A DNA stretch of 43,157 nt, taken from Bacteroidota bacterium. Lineage in GTDB: Bacteria; Bacteroidota; Bacteroidia; Bacteroidales; Prolixibacteraceae. The translations under genes and the position numbers were made by a program. The DNA lies in the NCBI GenBank assembly GCA_023251455.1, contig JAHEYT010000057.1, forward strand, positions 1 through 43,157. The letters are read 5' to 3'. This document shows positions 17,194 through 25,342 of this stretch, piece after piece (position 1 is the first letter of the stretch; every line of letters starts with the position of its first letter). The notes beneath the pieces are model-generated. The model had not been told where the DNA came from, did no database searches, and worked only from the letters and a program-made list of their open reading frames with translations.

Positions 17194-18158
17194 TGAAAAA
17201 ATATCTTCCTGATCCATTTATCCTCGGCATACTTTCGATGATTGTGTTGGCTTGGCTCATCCCCGGCATTGGAGGAGAAAACAGCCTTTTGCACCTGAAA
17301 GAAATCATACAGTACGGAATTGCCCTTCTGTTCTTTTTCTATGGCCTGCGACTGAACCCGGAGAAACTGGTCAACGACATGAAAAACTGGCGATTGCATT
17401 TACTGATACAGTTGGTTACATTTATTGTCTTTCCAATTTTGGTACTGCTCTTTCGCCCATTTCTGAAAGGCACCGACAACGAAGTTCTGTGGCTTGCCGT
17501 CTTCTTTTTGGCTGTTTTGCCATCCACCGTTTCGTCGTCGGTAGTTATGGTTTCAATTGCCAAAGGAAACATTCCGAGCGCCATTTTCAACGCCAGTATT
17601 TCCGGAGTAATTGGCATTGTAGTTACCCCGCTCCTGATGGGTTTCTTTCTGGAAAAACAAGCTGAATCATTCGATTTTGGAGGTGTGATGGCCGATCTGT
17701 TCATAACCATTTTACTGCCGGTAATTGCCGGACTGTTGTTGCACCGCTTCTGGGGCAATTGGGCCACACGTAACAACCGATACCTCAGTTTATTCGATAA
17801 ATCAGTCATTCTCTCGGTGGTGTACCGCAGTTTCAGCGATTCGTTCCTTAACGGCATTTTCCATGGAATCAGCTGGCTTGACTTGATTTTACTCACAGCA
17901 AGTGTTATTGCGTTGTTCTTTATAGTCCTCAACCTGACCCGAGCCTTGACCCGACTGATGAAGTTTAACCGCGAAGACAGCATCACGGTGATTTTCTGTG
18001 GCTCTAAGAAATCGCTCATGCACGGCTCGGTAATGGCCGGAGTCATTTTTGCAGGCAGCAGCGCTGGAAGTATTTTCCTGGTACCAATCATGATTTATCA
18101 TGCTTTTCAGCTGTTCTACATCAGCCTGATAGCTCAAAAATTAGGAAAAGGTCATTAG
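17193..18158 (+). CDS. SBF-like (bile acid:sodium symporter family) transporter
   Basis: A 321-residue inner-membrane protein with about nine or ten hydrophobic segments, resembling SBF/PSE-type symporters of the bile acid:sodium family (blocks LPSTVSSSVVMVSIAKGN and FCGSKKSLMHGSVMAGVIF are characteristic). Members move organic anions, often with sodium; the substrate here is unknown. The start codon overlaps the menE stop by one base, so it is probably translated with the menaquinone genes. That is suggestive of transport of a related carboxylate but is not evidence for it. Its TAG stop lies inside the left arm of an inverted repeat. Confidence 0.82.
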   Translation: MKKYLPDPFILGILSMIVLAWLIPGIGGENSLLHLKEIIQYGIALLFFFYGLRLNPEKLVNDMKNWRLHLLIQLVTFIVFPILVLLFRPFLKGTDNEVLWLAVFFLAVLPSTVSSSVVMVSIAKGNIPSAIFNASISGVIGIVVTPLLMGFFLEKQAESFDFGGVMADLFITILLPVIAGLLLHRFWGNWATRNNRYLSLFDKSVILSVVYRSFSDSFLNGIFHGISWLDLILLTASVIALFFIVLNLTRALTRLMKFNREDSITVIFCGSKKSLMHGSVMAGVIFAGSSAGSIFLVPIMIYHAFQLFYISLIAQKLGKGH

Positions 18159-18198
18159 TCATTTGAAAAACATAGAACTTTTTCTGATGACTAATGAC
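18151..18198. repeat. Inverted repeat (GTCATTAGTCAT element, copy 2)
   Basis: GTCATTAGTCAT at 18151-18162 and ATGACTAATGAC at 18187-18198 are perfect 12-base complements; GAAAAA and TTTTTC inside the 24-base loop can pair further. It overlaps the stop codon of the SBF transporter gene. It resembles the element at 12600-12642 in sequence, layout and position at a gene's 3' end. Confidence 0.7.
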
Positions 18199-18234
18199 TC
18201 TATACAATTCTAATTTGTCTCCAAAAGAATCCAT

Positions 18235-18300
18235 TCACCGATTTTAAACTTTTACTGACCGATCATTGATGCTCCAACTGTTTGAAGTGAATTACATTTA
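18235..18300 (+). promoter_or_regulatory. LytTR-like direct repeats and promoter upstream of the LiaI-like gene
   Basis: TCACCGATT (18235-18243) and TGACCGATC (18256-18264) are 9-base direct repeats at a 21-base period, the geometry of AgrA/LytTR sites. TACATTTA at 18293-18300 is a near match to the -7 element. ATG follows 20 bases later. The same arrangement recurs at 18718-18782. Confidence 0.5.
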
Positions 18301-18320
18301 CATCATCAAAATTACTCGTA

Positions 18321-18698
18321 ATGGAAAATCATATCGAACACAGAAGACATTCAGGATCATTTTGGGCATACGTGCTCATCATAGTTGGAATTCTATGGAT
18401 TCTGAAACAAAGTGGCTGGGACATTAACCTTCCGGGCTTTGGTGAATTCTTCGCCGGAATCGGACATTTTTTTGGCAATTTATTTCAAATGACAGCCTTT
18501 GCAACAGTTCCGGTGCTCATTATTTTGTTCGGAATTATGCTAATTTTAGGACGGAAGTTTTTTGGGGCACTCTTACTCGTTTTGTTGGTTATGATTATTG
18601 TGCCACATTTTCTGATTATTCCCGGAATCCTGATGGTTCTCTTTTTTCCAATTATTTTGATCATCATTGGAATAATTATATTAACAAAGCTGTTCTGA
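18321..18698 (+). CDS. Small LiaI/LiaF-type membrane protein
   Basis: A 125-residue protein, mostly hydrophobic, with about four membrane segments: AYVLIIVGILWILKQSGWDI (residues about 16-35), a second around 58-75, and two close to the C-terminus. The first segment with its ILWILKQ-type turn resembles the LiaI/LiaF-like transmembrane region (DUF5668). It lacks the C-terminal beta domain found in its neighbour. It lies 106 bases before the LiaF-like gene and shares the same upstream repeats, so it is probably controlled with it. The specific function is unknown; a role in sensing cell-envelope stress is inferred from the neighbour. Confidence 0.65.
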   Translation: MENHIEHRRHSGSFWAYVLIIVGILWILKQSGWDINLPGFGEFFAGIGHFFGNLFQMTAFATVPVLIILFGIMLILGRKFFGALLLVLLVMIIVPHFLIIPGILMVLFFPIILIIIGIIILTKLF

Positions 18699-18717
18699 AA
18701 ATCCATTAAAATTGGAT

Positions 18718-18782
18718 TAACCGATTAGATCAGTCGTTTTACCGATCTGCGGATGATTCGAAACTGATAAAAATTACATTTG
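18718..18782 (+). promoter_or_regulatory. LytTR-like direct repeats and promoter of the LiaF-kinase-regulator operon
   Basis: TAACCGATT (18718-18726) and TTACCGATC (18739-18747) form 9-base direct repeats at a 21-base period, followed 27 bases later by TACATTTG (18775-18782), a full match to the -7 element TAnnTTTG. There is no good -33 element, as expected for an activated promoter. Binding by the operon's own LytTR regulator is inferred. Confidence 0.58.
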
Positions 18783-18804
18783 TAACAACGAAAAAAAGCA
18801 TATC

Positions 18805-19563
18805 ATGGAAAGTAGAAGAAGCGATAAACGGTTTTATTTTGGAGTCATACTGATTGCGGTGGGAGTGATTCTTATACTTGAAAGGCTGAATTTGATTCCG
18901 GAATCGATGGCAGACATGCTTATCTCCTGGCAAATGCTTCTGGTTGGTGTAGGCGTTCTTTCGCTTATTGGCGGCAACCGTACAGCCGGTACCATTATGA
19001 TTGTTATTGGAGCAACCTTCATGATTCCGGAACTAATAACCGTACCTCAAGAAGTGCGAAGAATTTACTGGCCATTAATTTTGGTAGCCATCGGTATTTC
19101 TATTTTACTACGACGTCGTGATTCCCAAAAACTCGATAAAGGGAATGATCCAATTATTACAAGTCCGAATGACAATGCTTCACAATCATCGAAATCTGCA
19201 TACAACGAAGATTCTTTCAATACTTTCGATGATTTTGTGATTTTTGGAGGACGCGAAATTTTTGTCACCTCCCAAGCTTTAGCTGGAGGAAAAGCCACAT
19301 CTATTTTTGGCGGCATTGAATTCGATTTACGAAAAGCCAGCTTGCAGCCCGGTGGTGCAGTAATAGACTGTGTGAGCGTATTTGGTGGCTGCGGTTTCAA
19401 AATCCCGATGGATTGGAACGTACGCAATGAGGTAACAACCATCTTTGGCGCATTTACCGATAAACGTGGCGAAACCTATAACGACAGATACTACGACCCT
19501 TCCAAAACACTTGTAATTAAAGGAATTTCCATGTTTGGCGGCATTGAGGTAAAACACTTCTAG
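18805..19563 (+). CDS. LiaF-like membrane protein
   Basis: A 252-residue protein with an N-terminal hydrophobic region of about four segments (residues 8-110), a polar linker (about 110-145) and a C-terminal beta-helix-like domain. That domain contains repeats of the form IFGGIEFDL, VFGGCGFKIP, IFGAFTDKRG and MFGGIEVKHF, the LiaF C-terminal pattern. In Firmicutes LiaF restrains the LiaRS two-component system and responds to envelope damage. Here the next two genes encode a LytS-type kinase and a LytTR regulator, 5 bases away and overlapping respectively, so an equivalent modulatory role is plausible but inferred. Confidence 0.82.
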   Translation: MESRRSDKRFYFGVILIAVGVILILERLNLIPESMADMLISWQMLLVGVGVLSLIGGNRTAGTIMIVIGATFMIPELITVPQEVRRIYWPLILVAIGISILLRRRDSQKLDKGNDPIITSPNDNASQSSKSAYNEDSFNTFDDFVIFGGREIFVTSQALAGGKATSIFGGIEFDLRKASLQPGGAVIDCVSVFGGCGFKIPMDWNVRNEVTTIFGAFTDKRGETYNDRYYDPSKTLVIKGISMFGGIEVKHF

Positions 19564-19568
19564 TAGCC

Positions 19569-20621
19569 ATGAAACATCCGCTAACCAACAACTATAGGCT
19601 ACTTGGTTTCTATGCCATGTTTTGGGCAGTAATTGGGATAATCGACTTTATCCTCTTGTTTTTTTGGAACAATGTCCCGTTCACTTTTGCATTACTCGAT
19701 TCCGGAACAACTTTTATATTGTATCCATTGCTCGGTTCAAGTATATGGTACAGTATTCGATACAATAGCCTTGAAGATGTTACCATCGGGCGTTTGATCC
19801 TTTTTCATTTTATTGCAGCTTCAATTTTATGCGCAATCTGGGTTTCTCTCATTTATGCCATCTTCAAGCCTTTCATCGCCAGTAGCGATAGTTTTCTGAC
19901 CAATTCGCTTCCTTATAAAGTATTTGGCGGCTACGTAATGTATGCTGTTTTCCTAGTCTTTTTCTACGCCGTAAACTATTACCAAAGCCTGAAAGAAAAA
20001 ATCAAGAAGGAAAGCGAGTACAAAGCACTGATTCGTGAGGCTGAATTGCAGGCGTTGAAATCCCAGATCAATCCCCATTTCCTATTCAATAGCCTGAATT
20101 CCATATCTTCGCTTACGGTAAGTAATCCGGAGAAGGCACAGGAAATGGTCATCAATCTTTCAACCTTCATGCGTTATTCGCTGATGCACAACGAAAAGGA
20201 AATGGTTTCATTCTCAAGAGAATTGGAAAACATTAAGCTCTATCTCAGCATCGAAAAAGTACGTTTCGGGAAAAAACTAAATGCAGAATTCGAGATTGAT
20301 GCACATTGTATGGAGGCCGAAATTCCGAATATGATTTTGCAACCTTTGTACGAAAATGCCATCAAATACGGAGTTTACGAAACAACCGACCAGGTAACTA
20401 TTAGAACAATATGTAAGTGCGAAGGAAACCTCCTAAAAATAAACATCGTAAACGATTACGATAGCAGCACAATTAAGAAGAGGGGCGAGGGAATTGGTTT
20501 GCGAAACATCCGTAAGCGCATGGAAATTATATACAACAATCCGGATTTAATGAAAGTTACTGACCATAGAACCAGCTTTGAAGTACAACTAATCATACCA
20601 CAAAAACAATCAGTGTCATGA
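19569..20621 (+). CDS. LytS/YehU-type sensor histidine kinase
   Basis: A 350-residue membrane kinase. Four transmembrane segments occupy residues about 10-135, followed by a short coiled linker and the His_kinase domain with QINPHFLFNSLNSIS; His170 is the phosphorylation site. The ATPase region has MILQPLYENAIKYG (N box) and GEGIGLRNIRKR (G box). No separate sensor domain is seen, so the membrane part or the LiaF-like neighbour may detect the signal. The last four bases (ATGA, 20618-20621) overlap the regulator's start, so the pair is translationally coupled. Confidence 0.93.
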   Translation: MKHPLTNNYRLLGFYAMFWAVIGIIDFILLFFWNNVPFTFALLDSGTTFILYPLLGSSIWYSIRYNSLEDVTIGRLILFHFIAASILCAIWVSLIYAIFKPFIASSDSFLTNSLPYKVFGGYVMYAVFLVFFYAVNYYQSLKEKIKKESEYKALIREAELQALKSQINPHFLFNSLNSISSLTVSNPEKAQEMVINLSTFMRYSLMHNEKEMVSFSRELENIKLYLSIEKVRFGKKLNAEFEIDAHCMEAEIPNMILQPLYENAIKYGVYETTDQVTIRTICKCEGNLLKINIVNDYDSSTIKKRGEGIGLRNIRKRMEIIYNNPDLMKVTDHRTSFEVQLIIPQKQSVS

Positions 20622-21376
20622 GCGAAAAATTACAAACCCTTATTATTGAAGACGAAGAACTGGCCCGCAACCTGTTACGCTCCTATTTAAAAGACCATCC
20701 CGACATTGAAGTAATTGGCGAATGCGAAAATGGATTTGACGGAGTAAAAGCAATCAATGAAAAAAAACCTGACCTGGTTTTTCTGGACATTCAGATGCCC
20801 AAAATTACAGGATTCGAGATGATTGAACTCCTTGATTTTAAACCACAGATCATTTTCACAACTGCTTACGATCAATATGCACTGAAAGCTTTCGAACTCA
20901 ATGCAGTGGACTACCTGCTGAAACCATTCTCAAAAGATCGGCTATTGGCTGCCATCGAAAAAGTTCAGCACCGCATTGCAAATGAAGAAGATAATGCCGA
21001 GAAACTCAACGAACTTTCAAATTTTCGCCCGGGTGATGAATTTATTGATCGCGTGGTTGTTAAAGACCGGCACAAAATTCACATCATCACCGTTGACCAA
21101 ATTAGGTATGTTGAGTCGCTCGACGATTACGTGATGATTTATACAAACGATGGGCGCCACATGAAACAAAAAACCATGAAGTATTTCGAAACCAATCTCG
21201 ACCCGAAAAACTTCATCCGCATTCACCGTTCTTACATTGTTCATGTCGATCATATCGCTGAAATTCAGCAGTATGAAAAAGAATCGTATATAGTTATCCT
21301 GAAAGATAAAGACAAGACCAAGCTTAAAGTGAGCAAAACTGGCTATAAGAAAATAAAAGAGGTGCTACATTTCTAG
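20618..21376 (+). CDS. LytTR family response regulator
   Basis: A 252-residue cytoplasmic transcription factor. The receiver domain spans residues about 4-120 with acidic residues EDE near the N-terminus, the phospho-acceptor Asp57 in LVFLDIQMP and the Lys in YLLKPFS. A LytTR DNA-binding domain (about 145-250) follows, with VVVKDRHKIHII, IRYVESLDDYVMI and FIRIHRSYIVHVDHI. LytTR domains bind 9-base direct repeats about two turns apart; such repeats lie before this operon and before the LiaI-like gene. The operon ends at a terminator at 21443-21470. Confidence 0.94.
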   Translation: MSEKLQTLIIEDEELARNLLRSYLKDHPDIEVIGECENGFDGVKAINEKKPDLVFLDIQMPKITGFEMIELLDFKPQIIFTTAYDQYALKAFELNAVDYLLKPFSKDRLLAAIEKVQHRIANEEDNAEKLNELSNFRPGDEFIDRVVVKDRHKIHIITVDQIRYVESLDDYVMIYTNDGRHMKQKTMKYFETNLDPKNFIRIHRSYIVHVDHIAEIQQYEKESYIVILKDKDKTKLKVSKTGYKKIKEVLHF

Positions 21377-21442
21377 TTATTAAAGAAAAGCTTTTGAATA
21401 AATAACAGCTCATTTTCGGCAACTCAAATACCTGAAATGAAT

Positions 21443-21479
21443 AAAGTTCTGCAATTATCGCAGGACTTTTTCTATTTTT
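21443..21479 (+). terminator. Intrinsic terminator after the LytTR regulator
   Basis: AAAGTTCTGC (21443-21452) pairs with GCAGGACTTT (21460-21469) over ten bases with one G-U pair and a 7-base loop, followed by a T-rich run. It lies 66 bases past the regulator's stop. Confidence 0.75.
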
Positions 21480-21480
21480 G
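21473..21480 (+). promoter_or_regulatory. Possible -7 element upstream of the small membrane protein gene
   Basis: TATTTTTG at 21473-21480 matches TAnnTTTG, but no -33 TTTG is present at the right distance. If real, the RNA starts near 21487, which rules out GTG 21480 and supports ATG 21501 as the start of the next gene. Confidence 0.35.
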
Positions 21481-21500
21481 TGGATCAATTCCGAAACCGC

Positions 21501-22049
21501 ATGATTCAAGTGTATCTTTTGTGTCTCTTATCCAATCCGCTCCTCTTCCTTTCCGAATTAAGTTCTGGAGTTGACAAGGAAACTCTGGTATTGAGCATTA
21601 TTGTCCTCACAGTCCTTTTAATTGTTGTTCTGGGATACGAACTCATCCGGTTTCTCCGGAATCGTAATTCAGGATTCCTTTCTATATTTTTCAGGAAAGT
21701 ACAATTGAATGTTCATTTGGAGAAAGACCGGCTCTTTTATCCGAAGATACTTACTATGACCATACGCAATACAGGTAATCAGCCAGTTGACATTAGTGCA
21801 CCGGTTCTGGAATACCGAAAGATATGGTCGAAACGGAAATTCAAATTAAACGGAGTGAGCGGGCAGCAAATCTATCCGCTGCTTCTCGATCCCGGAAAAG
21901 TACATCGGCTACCCATAGAAACAGTGACTTTTCATCAATACGACAGTGAAATTAAATCGTATTATTGGGCACGGATTTATGTGTCGGACGTTGAAGGCCG
22001 AAAATGGAAATCGAACGATGTAAAACTGCGGAAAAGCCTTGTGACCTAA
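21501..22049 (+). CDS. Membrane-anchored protein of unknown function
   Basis: A protein of about 182 residues that I do not recognise. It begins with a hydrophobic stretch (VYLLCLLSNPLLFLSE), then a second membrane segment (LVLSIIVLTVLLIVVLGYEL), so the N-terminal third is probably a two-helix membrane hairpin. The rest is a soluble beta-rich region with phrases such as YPKILTMTIRNTGNQPVDI and PLLLDPGKVHRLPIETVTF, suggesting an immunoglobulin-like fold facing the periplasm or cytoplasm. A GTG at 21480 would add seven residues, but it overlaps a -7-like element. The pullulanase gene starts 42 bases downstream on the same strand; a functional link is not established. Confidence 0.65.
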   Translation: MIQVYLLCLLSNPLLFLSELSSGVDKETLVLSIIVLTVLLIVVLGYELIRFLRNRNSGFLSIFFRKVQLNVHLEKDRLFYPKILTMTIRNTGNQPVDISAPVLEYRKIWSKRKFKLNGVSGQQIYPLLLDPGKVHRLPIETVTFHQYDSEIKSYYWARIYVSDVEGRKWKSNDVKLRKSLVT

Positions 22050-22091
22050 ATCAGGACAAATCTTCCGTAATAAAAAATAAGTGCTATCCGG

Positions 22092-24068
22092 ATGAGAGAA
22101 TGGAGATTTAATGGAGATGATTTTTTGTCGTACCCCTACTATAGCGGTAATGACCTGGGAGTTAATTATTCCAAAACCCAAACCAGTATCCGCGTTTGGG
22201 CGCCAACCGCTAATCTGGTTGAACTGCGCATTTACAAACAATCCCAAGGTGGTTCTGCCATCCGGATCGACCAGTTTCAAAGGGCAGAAAACGGGACTTG
22301 GGTTATCAATATACAGGGAGACTTAAACGGATATTTCTATACCATCCGGGTAAACGACAACATTGGATGGCTCAACGAAACGCCGGGAATAGATGCCAAA
22401 GCCGTTGGAATGAATGGCCATCGCGGGTTGATTTTTGATCCGGAGCAAACGAATCCTGAAGGATGGAAAGATGACTGCCGCATTTCTTGTGACCATGCGA
22501 CTGATGCCATTATTTACGAATTGCACGTTCGCGATTTTTCCATATCTCCATCATCAGGAATAACGAATAAAGGAAAATATTTGGCTTTTACCGAATCAGG
22601 AACTCTTTCTCCTGAAGGACTAAAGACCGGGATAGACCATCTGAAAGAATTAGGCATTACCCATGTTCACCTTTTGCCTGTAAACGATTTTTTTACGGTT
22701 GACGAACAAGTTCCACACGAAAGCTATAACTGGGGTTACGATCCTCAAAATTTCAATGCTCCTGAAGGAAGTTACTCAACCAACCCGAATACTGTAGCAC
22801 GAATCCTTGAATTAAAAATGCTGGTTCAGGCGCTCCACCGTGCCGGAATTGGTGTCATTTTCGATGTTGTTTACAATCATACTTACCGCACCCGAAGGTC
22901 ATATTTCAACCAGACTGTTCCCGGATATTATTACCGCCAAAAATCAAACGGCACCTTCTCTAATGCCAGCGGATGCGGCAACGAAATGGCCACCGAGCGC
23001 GGAATGGTTCATAAATTTATCATCGATTCGCTTTATTATTGGGCAACCGAATTTCATGTCGATGGTTTCAGGTTCGATCTGATGGGAATTTATGATCTGG
23101 AAACCATGAATCAGATTCGCGCCAAAATGGACAGTATTTCGCCTTCGATCTTGTTATATGGCGAAGGATGGGCTGCCGACAGAAGCCCGCTAAATGAAAC
23201 CTGGCGAGCTGTAAAAACAAATGTATCGCGATTGTATCGAGTTGCCGTTTTTAACGACGATTTCAGGAATGGCATTAAAGGAAACAGCTTTGATTCAAGA
23301 AGTACCGGATTCGTTAGTGGAAAGACGATTCAGGAGGAAAACATCAAGTTCGGAATTGTCGGCGCCTGTTTTCATCCTCAAATTGTGTACGGCTACGTCG
23401 AGCATTCCAAATCGCCCTGGGCTACAGAGCCCTGGCAATGTGTTAATTATGCTTCGTGCCACGACAATTACACCCTGTATGATAAACTGGCGCTAAGTTG
23501 TCCGGAAGCCAGCGATGATGAACTCAACCGAATGGTCCTGATGGCTGGGGCTTTGGTGCTAACTTCCCAGGGAATTCCATTTTTACATGCCGGAGTTGAG
23601 ATGGCTCGTACAAAGCTTGGCGACCACAATTCGTACAAATCGCCCGACCATATCAATTACATCGATTGGGAACGGAAGAAAATATTTAATCAAATATTCA
23701 GGTATTATCAGGCTCTCATTAGTTTACGGAAAACACATCCTGCTTTCCGGATGACATCGGCCGACCAGATTCGAAAACACCTTATTTTTTCTTCTGATTA
23801 TCAACCTGGAGTAGCTTCCTACATGTTGGTGAACCATGCTAATGAAGACAAGTGGAAAACAATCCTGATCGTTTTTAACGGAAATCGTCATTCCATTCCG
23901 TTCAAACTGGTGCCGAATATCCAGTGGCGAATTATTGCCAGGGATACCACGATTAATCCTGATAGCACTGAATATTTTTCGGGATCAGAGATCGACGTTC
24001 CGGAAATTTCGATGATGATACTGGTCGAAGATTATTTCAACCACAACATTCAATTTGCTGATATATAA
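22092..24068 (+). CDS. pulA: Type I pullulanase, GH13 family
   Basis: Cleaves alpha-1,6 branch points in pullulan, glycogen or starch-derived glucans. The 658-residue protein has an N-terminal CBM48-like domain (SIRVWAPTANLVELRIY, about residues 33-50), the type I signature YNWGYDP at residues 212-218, the catalytic nucleophile Asp329 in FRFDLMG and the acid Glu358 in LYGEGW, plus NYASCHDN as the third acid region. No signal peptide is seen, so a cytoplasmic role in glycogen or maltodextrin debranching is likely. Its stop lies one base from the stop of the convergent alanine-dehydrogenase-like gene, with no terminator visible between them. Confidence 0.92.
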   Translation: MREWRFNGDDFLSYPYYSGNDLGVNYSKTQTSIRVWAPTANLVELRIYKQSQGGSAIRIDQFQRAENGTWVINIQGDLNGYFYTIRVNDNIGWLNETPGIDAKAVGMNGHRGLIFDPEQTNPEGWKDDCRISCDHATDAIIYELHVRDFSISPSSGITNKGKYLAFTESGTLSPEGLKTGIDHLKELGITHVHLLPVNDFFTVDEQVPHESYNWGYDPQNFNAPEGSYSTNPNTVARILELKMLVQALHRAGIGVIFDVVYNHTYRTRRSYFNQTVPGYYYRQKSNGTFSNASGCGNEMATERGMVHKFIIDSLYYWATEFHVDGFRFDLMGIYDLETMNQIRAKMDSISPSILLYGEGWAADRSPLNETWRAVKTNVSRLYRVAVFNDDFRNGIKGNSFDSRSTGFVSGKTIQEENIKFGIVGACFHPQIVYGYVEHSKSPWATEPWQCVNYASCHDNYTLYDKLALSCPEASDDELNRMVLMAGALVLTSQGIPFLHAGVEMARTKLGDHNSYKSPDHINYIDWERKKIFNQIFRYYQALISLRKTHPAFRMTSADQIRKHLIFSSDYQPGVASYMLVNHANEDKWKTILIVFNGNRHSIPFKLVPNIQWRIIARDTTINPDSTEYFSGSEIDVPEISMMILVEDYFNHNIQFADI

Positions 24069-24069
24069 C

Positions 24070-25290
24070 TTAATAAACAGCTAGTAGCAAATCGATGTCT
24101 TTATAAGGGATGTTAAATTTCTCAGACAAGCTTGAGTTCGTCAGAATTCCGTTGTACACATAAACACCTTTCCTGAAACTCTTTGAGTTCTTGATGTAAT
24201 TATCAATACCACCGATCTCGCCGATCGAAATCAATATGGGTATCAATACATTACTCAAGGCGATGGAAGCTGTTCGAGCAACAATTGCCGGTAAATTCGG
24301 AACGCAATAATGAATAACTCCATGCTCAACGAACGACGGATTATTCAAATCAGTACAACGAGAGGTTTCAAAACAACCTCCCTGACTTACATTTAAATCG
24401 ATAATCACAGAGCCGGGCTTCATCTTCTTTACCATATCTTCGGTTATCCGGAACGCAGGAGGTGTTCCAACGGGCATTGCACCAAGCACTGCATCGGCCG
24501 ACTTGAGCGCTTTGCGAACAACTTTTGGATAATACACTGAAGTAAATATGCGCTGCGAAAGTTTTTCTTCCAGTTTACGAAGCGAGCTGATGTTATCATC
24601 AAAAACTTTAACAATTGCACCCAATCCGAGAGCAGCGCGTGCTGCAAATTCAGCTGCGGTACCCGAACCTAGGATAACCAATTCTGCAGGTGATATCCCA
24701 GTTACACTTCCCAGCAAAACTCCTTTTCCGCCCCGCGATTTACTCATGTATTCGTTAATCAAAACGACCGAGGTGCTCCCTGAAATCTGGCTCATAAGCT
24801 GAACGATTGGTTTTCGTCCATCTTCGTCTTCCATGTATTCGTAAGCAATATTCGTCATTTTCTTTTGCATCAGTTTGCCGATTGAATTTGGGCAATGTGC
24901 ATTAATCTGAAGATTCGAAATTAAAGCCTGATGACCTTTGAGTAAATCGATTTCAGCCTCATCGAACGGAGAAACCCGCAAAATGATGTCACATTCAAAA
25001 ATTTCCTTGCGGTCGTCCATAACAACCGCTCCGGCAGCAAGGTATTCTTCATCGCTATAAGTGGCAGCCTTCCCCGCTTCTTTTTCAATTAATATTTCGT
25101 GGCCATATGAAACCAGCAATTCAACAGCTTGCGGTGTCAACGGAACCCGATATTCTACTTTATCTTTGTCCGAAGGAATTCCGATCCTGATTTTTTTACC
25201 TTTTCTCCTGATCTCGAGCATTTCTTCCTTTGGCATCATGAATGTTGAGCCGGATGCAGAATGTTCAGTTAATCTTTCCTTTTCGGTCAT
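24070..25290 (-). CDS. Alanine dehydrogenase/PNT-family NAD-binding protein
   Basis: A 406-residue protein of the alanine dehydrogenase/transhydrogenase family: IRIGIPSDKDKVEYRVPLTP at the start of the N-terminal domain, Rossmann motif VILGSGTAAEFAARAALGLG near residue 205, and QGGCFETSR followed by HYCVPNLPAIVARTAS in the C-terminal part. There is an N-terminal extension of about 33 residues. By my hand alignment with Mycobacterium alanine dehydrogenase, the positions of its catalytic Lys74, His95 and Asp269 are Ser, Gln and Ser here (contexts LRVSP, NLQINAH and NVSQGG). True alanine dehydrogenase activity is therefore uncertain. It follows tsaE by 52 bases. Confidence 0.78.
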   Translation of the reverse strand: MTEKERLTEHSASGSTFMMPKEEMLEIRRKGKKIRIGIPSDKDKVEYRVPLTPQAVELLVSYGHEILIEKEAGKAATYSDEEYLAAGAVVMDDRKEIFECDIILRVSPFDEAEIDLLKGHQALISNLQINAHCPNSIGKLMQKKMTNIAYEYMEDEDGRKPIVQLMSQISGSTSVVLINEYMSKSRGGKGVLLGSVTGISPAELVILGSGTAAEFAARAALGLGAIVKVFDDNISSLRKLEEKLSQRIFTSVYYPKVVRKALKSADAVLGAMPVGTPPAFRITEDMVKKMKPGSVIIDLNVSQGGCFETSRCTDLNNPSFVEHGVIHYCVPNLPAIVARTASIALSNVLIPILISIGEIGGIDNYIKNSKSFRKGVYVYNGILTNSSLSEKFNIPYKDIDLLLAVY

Positions 25291-25342
25291 GGTTGATAAA
25301 TTGGGTTACTGAAAATTTTTATACGCAGATTGTACTAAATAT

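Noticed and set aside
17339..18091. Long open frame (250 codons) on the minus strand
   Set aside because: It lies wholly antisense to the SBF transporter gene, has a basic, low-complexity composition with no family resemblance, and the plus-strand protein is clearly real.
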